Source: Marsupella aquatica (Eukaryota; Marchantiophyta). From it: a stretch of 64,000 nucleotides of DNA. Numbering within the stretch: the stretch's first letter is position 1; each line of letters starts with the position of its first letter. Under the pieces are notes generated by a model, which was given only the letters and a program-made list of their open reading frames with translations, did not search any database and had not been told where the DNA came from. Positions 10,381-22,369 of this stretch are shown piece by piece. The stretch lies in the NCBI GenBank assembly GCA_973895155.1, contig OZ316893.1:10106001-10170000 (forward strand), in the 5' to 3' direction. The translations under genes were made by a program, and so were the position numbers.

Positions 10381-11457
10381 AGAGCCCTCCTGAAAGGATG
10401 GACAGCCAAACGATCACTACTATCTTTCAATTTTGACAAGGGCAAGCTCCCAATCACCCTTACCACCGAGCAGGTTGTCCTCCTGTACTCTTTCACGAAC
10501 CCACTATCTGATCAGGAAGGGGCTAATCTGAGAAGATACATGGCTACCCGCAGAATCAGGAGGATTACTGACTTATGGACACCTCAAGGAGGTTGGACTC
10601 ACGAAGGCGAGCTCCACGCAAGAGTCAGGAGCAACAGTCCCAGCGGACAATCCGAATTCTCCAACTTCTATTCCCAACTTAGAAGATGCCCCGGCTTAAG
10701 CGACATCAAGTTACATGACTGCGAAGGTTGGCAGTGGAAGTGGAAAGGCAGAAATTGGGGCTGGAACTTCCCCAATAAAGTGTGGACAGAGTGCAATTTA
10801 CCTGAGACCATGGACGTGACCAAGATAAATAGGAGGTGGGGACAACTGAGCACACCTGAGGGCTGGAAATCCCGGTGGAAGTGGCTTTGGGGTGGATGGG
10901 CTCTTCCCAAAGTCAGATTCTTCATCTGGAGACTCCTGAATCACGGATTCTTTAACAACGGACGGGGAAGCCACTGGAAAGTTTGTGACGGAATCTGTGG
11001 TAGGTGCAAATCTTGTTTTGAACACACTGAACACCTTTTTTTTAGTTGTAACAAAGTCTGTGAGAGGTGGGGGGAGGTACAGTGGCTGACTCGAGATCAC
11101 CCGGCCCTTGCCTTCCCGACTGGGACCTTGTTTGACGCTATCCACGGAGCCATCCGACTGCAGAAGAGAAGACCAGGGCCTTTGATTCTCTTAATGGAAT
11201 TGTGCTCTAGCATTTGGACTGAACGCAACGCTGCCGTCTACTCTCAATTCCTCGGCCGGCTTCCCGGGTGGGTGGTCCTTAGATACACCGAGAGGCACTT
11301 GCAGGCGATGCTGGACATCTGCACTTCACCTAAAAAAGGGAAACAACTCAGAACTGCTCTTGGACAAATCCACGCGGTCCTTCAACCCTGGGAGAAAACT
11401 GAAAGCCCGATGGCAATTAACTCGATTTCTGATGAAGCAGCGAACAGTCAAGAATAA
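10381..11457 (+). pseudogene. LINE C-terminal region with zinc-binding (zf-RVT) domain
   Basis: The clean frame from the ATG at 10540 ends at 11457 (305 aa). Residues about 110-190 form the zf-RVT zinc-binding domain found at the end of plant LINE ORF2 proteins: WALPKVRFFIWRLL, then CGRC, CFEHTEHLFFSC. The following helix-rich tail (SSIWTERNAAVY) is also typical. The domain is thought to help nucleic-acid binding. It is probably in the same original ORF as the RT, now separated by stops around 10381. Confidence 0.88.
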
Positions 11458-11844
11458 GGTTAACTTGCAGTTCGTTCAGGGTGACCACTGGGCTCTGTAT
11501 GACACCACTGAGAAGAGTAATCAAAACTTTAGCACGATCCGTGACCAAGCGCACAAGGGTAGACTGGACAGCAAGTATAACAGAGTGAGAGATACAGGTA
11601 AGCATAGCAAAGACAGGAGGAAAAGACATAGACAGGATAGAGATGACAATCATTGGTCTTCGACCACTCCCCGATTAGGGTGGTGTTTCTTTGAACCATG
11701 GCTGGATTAGTGGTTCTGTTGGCCTGTTGTTCGCCGTGTGGCCGCGGTCCTCCCTGGGTGGCTTTTGTCCCCGGGGGGTGTTTCTGGGCTTTGTCCCCCT
11801 TGTCTTAAAAATAAAAATAAAAATAAAAATAAAATAAAATAAAT
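11458..11844 (+). mobile_element. LINE 3' untranslated region and (AAAAT)n tail
   Basis: About 350 bases of non-coding sequence follow the last stop. They end in a G/C-rich, T-rich stretch and then TAAAA repeats (11806-11844). Such A-rich simple tails mark the 3' end of LINE insertions, so the element ends here. Its target duplication cannot be checked because the 5' end is off the window. Confidence 0.82.
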
Positions 11845-13490
11845 TTACCTCAATTGGCAAATGCTCCCCAATTTTTAAATTTTTTTCCCTTGACAAAACC
11901 ACTTGAATTACATTCAAAAAGCCAACATACAACAGGAGTGGCCCACAAAAGGGGGTTGGCACCCAGGAGGACCATAGGTCATGCAGGTTTTGGCTCCCTG
12001 AAATTTTGATGCTTGATTTATGTGTCCAATGCAGCTTGAATTGTGTCAGAATTTTTCAGCAATCAGACAGCATAAATTGGGCCAAAGCTTGCAAGAGAAA
12101 TTATCACAGCAGTCCCCTAAATGGAACGGAGTTTGTGATGGACAAGAGCTTACCTTCTTAATGTCTACTTCTTTCTTGAGCTCAATGTGTTGCCAGGTAG
12201 ATCTCCATCTCAAATTCATTTGGACATCCTGAAACATTTGGACACGTGCTGAAGCCTCCTTCCTTTTCCTTAAACGCATGGAGCGTGAATAAGTTAGGAG
12301 TTATTTCTTCAATTGGGCATAACACTTTTAAGTTTTGTTGAACATTAGCGGTGTTCTAAACCAATTTTGAGACTATAGGAGTTTTAATAACCAATTTGCC
12401 AACATTCCATAAGGTGAGCAGTACAAATAATAGGAAAAAAATATTTTATGTTTTAGGGTATTTATTATCCAAAACTTTGGGCGTATTAGAACTCCCTTGC
12501 AGTGAGGCCCCCAAGTGAGACCCGGCCAAAAATTATCACTTCCAGACAGTAACTATATGTTGTTCCAAAGGAAATTCAAACAGTAGTCCTTGGTTGTGGG
12601 AGAGGGTTGGTGGGTGAGTCAGATGGGCCGAGTGCCAAACATAGCAAATGCAATTAAGACAATCCGTAGATGGGCCACAACATTTAACCTAAGGATTGTG
12701 ACAGACCAAACAAAACAAAAACTCTAAAAGGTGAGCATTGATTTCAACAAAAAGAAAAGTTACATGTGAATAAAAGACAACCTTTCAGAACACTCCATAC
12801 AAGCTTTGGCAGTTTTTGCTTGGTTTGTCTCAATGCTTGGATTGATTTGTGCCATGAAATCATGACTCATTAGAGTTATATCTAAAACTGTAATACTGAA
12901 TCCCGCCTATTTGTGACCTTCGTCCCGTTACGATAATGTTTTTCGTGTCTTAGTTTTCTTTCAACTGCGCGATCTCCAAAATGAACCCCGGCTGGACAAA
13001 AGCCTGTCGTGCCTCCCACGCGATGAAAATGGACTTTATGCACTTTGTTTTTGCACTCTTTATTGGTGGCTGCAAACACTGCTCCATTAAACAATAGATC
13101 TGTAAGTGCAAAATCCTCTACAAGAGCATATACAGTTATGAATAAGAGCGTAAACTCCCATGTGGAACTCTTATGGATAAGTGCATATTACTTTAGGTAT
13201 CTAGAAAAGTTTGGTTTACTGGGCATTGCGTGCTGTGATGCCCCCAAAGATAGTATCTTAAATATATCGTCTTTGGATTTTCTCAATTCTTACTACCTAA
13301 GAAGGCCACCGTGTTGTGTCAACTTACGAGAACCTCTTAAATTGTATTGTAGAAGAAAAAGTGAAGTCCAGTTGGCCCCTAAAAGATCACTTTGCATTGA
13401 GGCAATATAGACATGAGTTGGTTGTTGGTAGCCACGTTTATTGCTCACCAAATTACCTTATTCAATGTTATATACCTTGCCAAAAGTGAT
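11845..13490. other. Intergenic, nothing recognised
   Basis: AT-rich sequence with only short open frames (for example 12020-12232 and 13045-13410) that resemble no family I know and lack codon or splice support. Confidence 0.5.
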
Positions 13491-13728
13491 ATTTTGACAT
13501 CTTTTTCTCAGCTTGACATCTTTTACCTCCTCGACATGATGTTCTCTCCTTACCTTCTTTTTCTCCTCAACATCTTTTTTCACCTTGACTTTTTTTCCTC
13601 ACCTCAACATCTTTTTCTCTCCTTGACATCTCTTTCCTCCTCGACTTCTTTTCGTCACCTCAACATCTTTTTCTCTCCTCGACATCTCTTTTCACCTTGA
13701 CATCTTTTCCTTGCATTGACATCCTTTG
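13491..13728. repeat. Pyrimidine-rich degenerate repeat
   Basis: About ten imperfect copies of a TTGACATCTTTTTCTCC-like unit lie in tandem, with spacing about 18-30 bases and almost all purines confined to the GACAT core. A 95-codon open frame here is a by-product of the repeat. Confidence 0.8.
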
Positions 13729-14392
13729 TGCAATGCACAGGCCTCTGGCTAGTAAAAAACGAACAAGGTAAAATGAAGGGTGATCTTTGTTGTTAAGCCC
13801 AAAAGAAATCCAGCCCAAATTCTTGCATGGACACATATATATTAGATCATCAAACTTTGGTTGAGGTCTTGGGGCAGTATTGTGAAGTCAAAGTGGTCTT
13901 ATTTTGGTTCAGACTTTTTGCTCTGGTAGGAACTGCATGTGCTTAGTGTGAAGCACATCTAAAGCCCTTTTGGCAGTTTGAGCCCCTGTTTGAATCCAAG
14001 TAGTTGTACTGTGGGATGACGCTCAACTCACCCTAGATCCGTGCCTACACATCAGTCCACTCACCCCAATTTGGCATATTAGTACTAAACTCTTTCCATG
14101 GGAACTTCTGTCTTGGAAAATCCAATTGTGAACTTATTTAGAGCATTCTCAGGGGTCACATTGTACTTGGCTCCTTAGCAGGCAAACTAGTCAGTTGTTT
14201 TGGCAGGCCCAAAAGTGGAGGTGTCCTGGTCCTGGCAAGGTTCTCCACCAGACACCAGCACTGACATCACAGTGCACAATACTTTGTGACAGTGGATGTG
14301 GTCCAGGAATGTATGGGCGTCGTCGATTTCAGATGTCCGGAATGGCTGTCAGCCATCGATTGCACATGGCGGGTGTAGAGGCCTCCATTTTG
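13729..14392. other. Intergenic, nothing recognised
   Basis: No coding or RNA gene signals that I can support. Confidence 0.5.
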
Positions 14393-14629
14393 GCGGTACC
14401 GCCATGTTGATGCCATTTTGACTCCATGTGTGAGGATACACTAAATCTCCCAAGCCCAGGTGTACACAGAGAGGAGTGGAGGTATATGCTTGATGGACCC
14501 CCAAAATGAAGCGGTACCTCCATGTTGATGCCATTTTGACTCCATGTGTGAGGATACACTAAAATCTCCCAAGACCAGGTGTACACAGAGAGGAGTGGAG
14601 GTATATGCTTGATGGACCCTCAAAATGAA
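14393..14629. repeat. 118-bp tandem duplication
   Basis: The unit starting GCGGTACC at 14393 recurs at 14511 with a few substitutions and one extra base, and a third start (GCGTTACTT) begins at 14630. Two nearly identical units of 118 and 119 bp sit about 270 bases upstream of the nucleoside hydrolase start codon. Confidence 0.93.
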
Positions 14630-14901
14630 GCGTTACTTGATGGGACCCTTTGAGTGGTCCATAGCGTTCATAGGCCTTACATAAACGTACCCAAAAACTC
14701 AAATTACACTTTTCGTTTTGTTTTGGGGTACATCAACCAAACAGCTCGGAAAAGGCTCAGACCGGTGTGAATGCTGTTATAGGAACAATAAAAAATCTGA
14801 ACGAAGAATATTAAATCTCATGATGGACCCGCTGTACACAAAAGCCCCACAATGGTGGTGACCGGCGAGGAATTTGCAGCAAGCATTGCCTGTCGGTCAC
14901 G

Positions 14902-17834
14902 ATGGTGTCTGCCAAGAAGAAGGTCATCATCGACACTGATCCCGGAATTGGTACGTATGGGAGTCCGAAGTATGACGAGCTTTTCAACAAGCTCTCACAC
15001 TCAGGGGACAAGTCGTGTTATCCTCGTGTGACGTCTGTCGTTCGAGTTTCTTGCTGTTGAATTGGGGGATTCTTAAAGCTCTGTGGTCCTCAAAGACGGA
15101 TTGGCAGGAAAGATTGCTCACCAGGTATTGTCTAAGATATTAGAAATCTACTTTTCTGTGAGAAGGACTATTCTAGAACGGGCAGCTTTTGCTCCAGTTT
15201 CCAGTTTCCACAAGCACAGAAACTAATTTACTCCTTGTGTACAGATGATGCAATGGCGATCTTCCTGGCGTTCAATTCACCAGAATTGGACGTCATAGGC
15301 ATGACCACCATCTTTGGAAATGTCCGAACAACGATGGCAACTTCTAATGCCCTCCATCTGGTTTGCGTCCCTTGCCCATTTCCTCGTGCTGAAGATGAAT
15401 GCCGATATGAATGTTCCCCATTGATGTGCAAGCAAGCAAAACTTGGTAAGAGAATGAATGAGTCACTTAGATTATGTAGGAAACTAGGCCCAAGTTCAGA
15501 AGCTAACGTTTCAGGCTGAAGAAAGATTGTACCCTAAAAATGAAGTCGATAGCAAATAGACTGCGCAGATACAGGGAAGGATCGAAGCAGGGTTGTTTAG
15601 GGGAGATGTAGATCAGATAGCTATTATAGACGAATGACATAAGAGTTCTGGCTCTTTGCAAGCCTCACAGGGTTAGAAATCTCTAGTCTTTTGCAGATTC
15701 GTCCCATATTAATTACCTCATTATGTTTTGTTGTTTTTCATGAGCAGTGTGACGTTGCTGGGAGAGATGATATTCCAGTTTCGCAAGGATTTGTCACAAC
15801 CTTGATTGTAAGTAAGACTTTTTGGATCTGTTTTAATAGAGGAAGTGGAACCCTCCAATTTCATATCTTTACTGTGTAGTTTCTTGTTGATTGGGTGATT
15901 CTCGGATTGTGTTGAATCGAGATTCGCATGTTCGCATAGTCAAATAAGGAAAAACGAGTAGCGATTTCGCGTAATATACAATAAGTGACTCTATGAATTT
16001 CTTGGCTTTGATTGTGTCTTTCTTCGTTCCCCTACCCTCAAAATCTGCTTGCAAGTTTCATCTGATGCGTGAGTAAGATCAGAGGATCATGGTAGCAACA
16101 GTAAACTGCACAATCCTAAAGACGAGTGAACTCCGAATAATGTTTCGTCTACATTATTTGGGTTGCTGTGTTGGAAAGCAGGGACAAGAGAAGATGCAGG
16201 TTGCGGATTTTGTTCATGGCAAGGATGGACTTGGAGACACCAACCCAGCTCCACCAAAGAGGAAAGCAATTGAACAGGGCGCGCCTGAGTTTCTGATCGA
16301 GAAAGTGAAGGAATTTCCCGGGGAGATCACTATTGTGGCACTGGGACCCCTGACGAACCTTGCAAAGGTACAGTGTCGCCTTCATCCAATTGCGGTTTAA
16401 ATGCGCCAATCAGTTCATACTCCTATTCTTTCCATCGTTTCTTTTGACGCAATTGGCCAGTGCATGTTGTTAAGATGGTGAACTTTCTCTTTCCGAAGTT
16501 AGGACCACATTTTTGCCAATGCGAAACTGTCTTATGTGCTTATGCTCTCGTGCAGGCTGTTCAGGATGACCCTGAATTTGCCAAGAACGTGGGTCAAATT
16601 ATTGTGTTAGGTGGGGCATTCTCAGTGAATGGAAATGTCAACCCAGCAGCAGAAGCAAATGTACGTGAAATTATCGCTCAGCAACAAACTTAGATCCCAA
16701 TAGTTCTTGCCTTGCCTGTCCTCAAGACCCAACTATGTAGAGGCTTTTGTTGAATTTCTAACCCCAGATGATCACCCTATATAACTGAACTTTGAAGCCA
16801 GGAATGTAATCATTTTCTGATGGTAGTAGGTCCATGGAGATCCTGAGGCTGCAGACATCGTGTTTATCTGTGGTGCTGACATTCTGGTTGTTGGTATCAA
16901 CGTTACACATCAAGTGTTTCTGACTGGTACATGTTCTCTCTCCTATGCAGAAGGATAATTCAGTTAAGCCTCGCTGTCTTTTCTGTTAAATGACGTGTAA
17001 ATTCTAAGAGATGTTTCCTGAAATGTCCAGTTCCGGCACAACAGGGCCCACAAAACATCTTTGATAGAAGCTGTAATGTATTGTCACTTTCTGAATCCTT
17101 GAGAGCCGTGGATATTTACATCAGAGAATGCTACTTGATCTTCTCAGATGAGCAAATGGAAGAAGTAGGAAGAAGCAAGGGTAAATTCGGCAAGTACTTG
17201 TATGATGCAGCAAAGTTCTATTTTCGCTATCATCGCGAGGCGTATGACATAAATGGTTAGGATCTTCACTACCGCTTGGAGTAGAGCATGTGGTGCAGTA
17301 ACTGGTGATGGACAGCATCGTTCAATAAAAATTTAGGAAGAAAGAATGTTCATGGGTTGAGCTGATAACTTTGCAAAAACATTCATAACCGGCTACGATT
17401 GTGACTTGGTGTTTTTGGAAAGCTTCAGTTGGGGCATTTGTAATATGTTTTCATCAATGTGATTCCCTTCAAGCAGTAACGAAATGCTTGTGTGTCTACT
17501 GCAGCCATTTATTTACATGACCCGACGACAATGATGGCAGCTGTAGATCCATCACTGTTAACCTATGAAGAAGGTGTTGTAAGAGTCCAGACAGACGGTA
17601 TATGTCGAGGAATGACTGTTTTCTGTGATACACTGAAAAGGTATGTTTGGGACACAGAACTCCCTGCCTCTTTTGTACTGCCTTAACTCGTGCCAATAGA
17701 CTGATAGTAGCCTCATATTTGGGTGCAGGTGGGCCGAACCTACAGAGTGGTGCAATAAGCCTCGGGTGAAGGTTGCGGTCACTGTTGATGCAGACAAGAT
17801 GGCGGAACAAATCAAAGACAGGCTGTCGGCATAA
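14902..17834 (+). CDS. Inosine/uridine-preferring nucleoside hydrolase (plant URH/NRH type)
   Basis: Nine exons: 14902-14950, 15245-15360, 15748-15807, 16182-16367, 16556-16660, 16830-16926, 17148-17255, 17505-17640, 17729-17834. All introns are GT-AG (88-387 bp) and the joined frame is 320 aa, normal for the family. The enzyme hydrolyses ribonucleosides (uridine, inosine, xanthosine in plants) to base plus ribose for salvage and breakdown, usually in the cytosol. The N-terminal DTDPGIDD (residues 11-18) is the Ca2+/ribose-binding Asp cluster. VADFVHGKDGLGD (82-94), ALGPLTNLA (128-136), VLGGAF, NPAAEAN (166-172) and the YLHDP block with catalytic-site His245-Asp246 follow. No signal or organelle peptide is seen. 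The first exon's ATG is chosen because upstream ATGs (14820, 14823, 14852) are out of frame. Substrate preference cannot be told from sequence. Confidence 0.93.
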
Positions 17835-17920
17835 GTTCTAATTTATTTATTTTGGTTGTTGTTGTCTGTGTGTGGACTAAAGGAGTTTGTGCTGACATGT
17901 AGATCTCGGCATAAGTTCTA
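17826..17920. repeat. 15-bp direct repeat spanning the hydrolase stop codon
   Basis: TCGGCATAAGTTCTA occurs at 17826-17840, containing the TAA stop, and again at 17906-17920 in the 3' flank, 80 bases apart. Confidence 0.85.
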
Positions 17921-20900
17921 TCAAAGTGTAGTCCAGTATTAATGCTATGTTCGAAGGCCACTTTGAAGAAAGAAACTTACGTTGGTCTTTATTAAACCTT
18001 CCATTATTTACATAGCATTACGTGTCTTTCTACCTTCGGTATCTGCCCGTCAGACTCTAGTCTAGAGTTCGTGACGCGATGCATGCATCCAACTTTTCTA
18101 GACGCACTAGCTGGACAGTGAAGCAATGTATGGGTGGAATGCACTGGGAAAACAGGACAGAAACTCGTCCGCCAAAGCTTTAGGTCCGTGATGGCTCGTG
18201 TAGATTCGGTTGTTTCAATTTTCGTTTTCGTTTTAATCCAAGTGGGTAGTTTATGGTGCTGGTACTGATCGATAATGCAAACTCATTCACGACCTTCACA
18301 CCCTTGGCTAGTATTGAATGAGGGCAACCTTCTGCTCTTGTCGAATACAGGCAGTGTGGGTTGAAATGTAGAGTTCCTCACGTTCTCAAAATCTTAAATA
18401 TATGGGGTCAACTCAATAGAAGACGTCTGGAGCCTACGTCTCTCAGTATCTATATCATATCATATCATATCATATCAAAGTATCATAATACATAGAAAGC
18501 TGAATGAGACAAACGACCCGTATGGTCAAGCAGGAACCATGCCTAAAAATAAGGACACCCAACAGCGATTTTGAAGTCTTATATATCCCTTTTTACTTTC
18601 GTCCAGTCGTGTACGCAAAACTTGATCGCGATGACACGGATGTGAAGGGCATAATCCAGCAAGCAGGTTTCTGTTTCTGCAGCAACCTGTTGGCAAGGAA
18701 TTGTAGACCCGGTTGGCACATGGTCGAATTTGTCAGCTTTTTCCATCTAACAGCATCCAGAATTTTTTCAAAAGATGGTACTCTCCTTAATATCGAGTCT
18801 GGTTCATAAGAGCTTCTATTAGTGTATCGAAGAGTTGTTCAATGCCCAGAAATTGAAAATTCTCTACTCACATCTTAAGCACCGTAGCAGGGTAATGAAA
18901 ACTTCTATTTTCCTGCACATTGCACAATCTAGGTGGTCTCTTGGAATATAACTTTGAAGATAACATCCAAAATTGTTATGATTCATTGATGCGAGTCCTA
19001 GTAGTAACTACGTAGCTTATCCAAGAAGTCCACGAGTCCACTTTCTGTTATATAGGAACTGACGTAGATAAGTATACAGTCTTAAGTACATAGTAGCACC
19101 TTATAACATTGATGCAGAGTCGTATATTCATTTTGCATATTTACATCACAAATTCAACTACAAAATTCAGAGTAGAGCCTATGAGATTGATTCAAAGTCC
19201 TAAGGATATTTTGCATATTAGTTTCAACAAATTTTGCCACCAGGTTTTCATCAGCAACAGTGGGTTTTGCTCAAATGTATGCTACATTCTGAAGTGGATC
19301 GTTTTGTCTGTTAGAGATTCAGGGGACGTTGGTTGGCTTTTTACACAGGTGACAATCCACTAGGGTGTTGTCCTGGCGCACCTAGACCATAGCCACGATG
19401 GCAAAGACTGCAGAACCAGGTTGCACTGGGGAAGCTATACCTAGGGATTCAAAAGGGCTCTTGGATAGCTAGTGGCACCATTAAGATGGTGGGGACGAGC
19501 ACTCAAAAGACTAGTGAGGAGTAGCCAGACCACTGGACTTGGCCCTAACAGGGGCACTTTCCATCAGCTCTTAAATAAGGAGCCAAGGGCTAGGACACAA
19601 AATGGAAGGCTTTCCTGACCATCCAGTGCCAATTAGAAACTCGCAGGCTGCCTCAGTTTCAGTAACAACTGGCTTTGAGAGTTGATGGAACAGAGTCCCA
19701 AGGGCATTGTCTAGTCCATCAGTGCTGAAGGAGCTGATGGAATAAATCCTAAATCCATCCAGTACTCCCAATTAGAAACCATGAGAATGGAACCCTGAAT
19801 AGCAGGATGCTTTCGAGACTCCTGTCTGGCTAAAACTAGGGGTCAGGAGTGTGAAATTTGGAATCTCACCTCTAATGTATAGAAACTAACCCAATGTCTG
19901 TGCCTCTATGTGTGCACTGAAGATGTTGCACCTCCATAGAGTAAGAATTGCATTTGTGGGTAAAGGGACACATCCAGGGAAGGGATGTACAGTTTCGTGT
20001 GGGAATCAGGAGAATTTTCACTGACAGAGGGCCCATTGCACATGGAGGCACTATAGCTCTTATCAATAAATACAAAATTCCATTGTTCACAGCACGGACC
20101 TAGAGAGAGACCAAGTGGATGCTTGCTCCAGATTGGCATTCATTAGAGCCTCTGGGCATTCTGCTGGGGTCTGCTATTTTGGCTAGAACTGGCGGTCTAC
20201 ACTTTGGATTTGGAAGTGGACCTCCAAATAGTTTCAGATATATATGGTTCGTGCCTGACTATTAGGGCACGCGCAATTGCCAAATTTCCTCTCCGTCTAG
20301 TTTATTTGGTGTCCTTGTGGGTGGAAAGGAGCACCAGTGAATATGCTCTTAGGGGGTGGGAGTCCTACACTTTCACCTCCTTGTGTTGGATGAACCATTA
20401 CTCATTCCAGTTGGTAGGACAGTACAATGAGCTCTCACTAAGTGCACATTCCATGAGTGCAAAGCCATTCCTATTTTCCCAGCCATGTTGCATCTTCCCC
20501 CATTTTGTTTTGGTCAGCCTCTGCAGGAAATTTCCATACACAACCTTGACCAAACCCCAACTTATTGGGACTCTTGACCCAGGAGCTTTTCCGTTGGAGA
20601 AATATCACAACACTCGCCCAGATGTTAACTCAACAACATCAATTTTTAATTTGGTCATCTTTCTGAAGGGTACCAATGATTCTTGAAGGGCGCTGGATGC
20701 ATTTGTGCATGTAGGTTTTCAGAGTTGGGGCACTGACCGCCCTGTAGGCATTTACTCCCAAGTCTAGAGTAATGACTGTAACCATAGTTAGGCTAACCAT
20801 AGTTGTCGACTTGGTTAAGTTAATGATGTTGTGTCCTACACACACAAGTAGTGTTAGCTTATGGAGTAACAACTAAGGCTCATTGTTACTGACCCACTTG

Positions 20901-21104
20901 AGAGACAGAGAGAACTTGTGGTGTGAAGACTTGATATGGCCAACAAATCTAAAGTGCAACAAACTCTTGTGTAATTCTAGATGTAACTTCATCAAAGGTG
21001 AATCACTTATCTCTCTCTATCAACTACTTGTTCATTGGATGTCACATCATGTGCATGCCATTATGAATTGTATCTTTGTTCAACAGGCCCTAGTTAGTGC
21101 CGGC
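17921..21104. other. Intergenic, with (ATATC)n microsatellite at 18451-18477
   Basis: No gene recognised. A perfect ATATC array of about five units lies at 18451-18477. Open frames at 18504-18809 and 20204-20686 match no family I recognise. A roughly 32-bp segment at 20111-20142 (CCAAGTGGATG ... CTCCAGATTGGCATTCA) recurs at 21327-21362. Confidence 0.5.
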
Positions 21105-21250
21105 CATCTGACCATCTGACCACCCCTAACCCATAATCTGACTATCTGACCATCTGACCACCCCTAACCCAGCCTGCAGCGGTCAGACCACCCCTAACCC
21201 ATAATCTGACTATCTGACCATCTGATCACCCCTAACCCAGCCTGCAGCAT
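21105..21250. repeat. Minisatellite of ATCTGACC / CACCCCTAACCCA units
   Basis: Short ATCTGAC(C/T) units alternate with CACCCCTAACCCA in a higher-order unit of about 65 bases present about twice. The CCCTAACCC words are not a telomere array: the plant telomere unit CCCTAAA is absent. Confidence 0.88.
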
Positions 21251-21755
21251 TCTGGTTGAGTAAAACCTTACTTGAACAGAAAGTTTGAGACCCCCTAGGG
21301 TAACAAGTACAGTCCCAGGAGAAGGGCCAAGTGGATGGAAGCTCGCTCCAGATTGGCATTCACTATGATTCGAGCCTTGCCGTCATCCGCGTCGACGAAG
21401 TGAAGTCCAATCTCCCCCTCTGTTCATTCCCCACGAAGCAATCATCGAACTTCCATCGTTGCGCTCCCTCTGCTCAGCGCCTCCAGCGTTCTGTAAAGCC
21501 TCCGTCTCGTGTGCTCTCCCGATCCGAGTCTGGTGGGTTTTCGTTTCGACCTCTGTGGTCGTCTCTGGAGTCTAGACTCTATCTTTTCCCTTTCCTTACA
21601 TTTGGCATCGGGAACGCTGACAGATCCAGCAGTTCGGCGTGAATTTGATTGTTCAGGTTTGAGCTCCGAAGAGTCGGCCAGTTTTGGTGAGTGTGGTCCC
21701 GACGAGGAGGAGGGTCGGGTCGTGAGGTTATAGTAGTCTGTTTGATTGCTCGGAG

Positions 21756-22151
21756 ATGGCCATGAGAACGGTGGCTCGGAGATGGCCTGGAGCTTCTCAA
21801 GTGAGGGCGGTGTTGCGATCTGGACGGCAGCAGGAGCAGCAGCAGCTGCAGCAGAGTCGTGCTTATGCGCAGGAGGAAGGTTACACCGGGAAAGGGTTGG
21901 AGGAGAAGGAGAAGGCAGCGGAGAACCGCTACATCAGGCAAATGGAGCAGGAGCGCAAGCTGAAGAAGGCGACTGGAGAGACTAGTGCACATTCTGTGAG
22001 TACCCCTCACACGGTGACCCCAGCTGAAGAGACTGCGAGTGGTGGATTCCGCGCAACGGCGGTCGTGGCTGGGATTGTAGCAGTCGTTGCCGGTTATTGG
22101 TTGTTGTCGGGGTCCGGGTCGTCGAAGAAGGAGGAGAAGGAAAGCACCTAA
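21756..22151 (+). CDS. Small mitochondrial membrane protein, ATPase-inhibitor (IF1)-like
   Basis: A single-exon frame of 131 aa. Residues 1-37 are rich in R, A, S and Q with no acidic residues, like a mitochondrial presequence. Residues 49-71 (LEEKEKAAENRYIRQMEQER onward) resemble the inhibitory helix of F1Fo-ATPase inhibitor IF1 and the matching part of the plant protein At2g27730, which comes to mind by its AAEN-F/Y-I-x-x-MEQE pattern. A Gly/Ala/Val membrane segment follows at about 100-117, then a short KKEEKE tail. Likely place: inner mitochondrial membrane, with the helix in the matrix or intermembrane space. Whether it inhibits ATP synthase or is an accessory respiratory protein is unknown; classical IF1 lacks a membrane anchor. 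Start is the first ATG; an in-frame ATG lies two codons later. GC-rich 5' flank (21350-21750) is probably leader or promoter. Confidence 0.75.
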   Translation: MAMRTVARRWPGASQVRAVLRSGRQQEQQQLQQSRAYAQEEGYTGKGLEEKEKAAENRYIRQMEQERKLKKATGETSAHSVSTPHTVTPAEETASGGFRATAVVAGIVAVVAGYWLLSGSGSSKKEEKEST

Positions 22152-22349
22152 GAGCCTAAGATGCATGCAATGCACCTGTCAGTTGGACCATCAGTTACCG
22201 CTCGCCGTCAACCTGTTTGTCATGTTTCTCGTCTTTTATATGACTCTTGATTATCTAGTGAGGACTGGTGGTCCAATTCTCTGAAACAAGGAAGTGAAAC
22301 TCGAACATTTTGCACGGGGAATTCTGGTCTAGTCAGAGATCTAAAGGTC

Positions 22350-22369
22350 ATAATAATAATAATAATAAT
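22350..22369. repeat. (TAA)n microsatellite
   Basis: Six to seven perfect TAA units lie in the probable 3' region of the small mitochondrial protein gene. Confidence 0.9.

Noticed and set aside
20204-20686. 160-codon open frame as a gene
   Set aside because: No recognisable domain, unusual composition for a soluble protein, no splice-site support and located in repeat-like DNA.
21105-21250. Interstitial telomere repeats suggested by CCCTAACCC
   Set aside because: The plant telomere unit CCCTAAA is not tandemly present; the words belong to a longer minisatellite unit.
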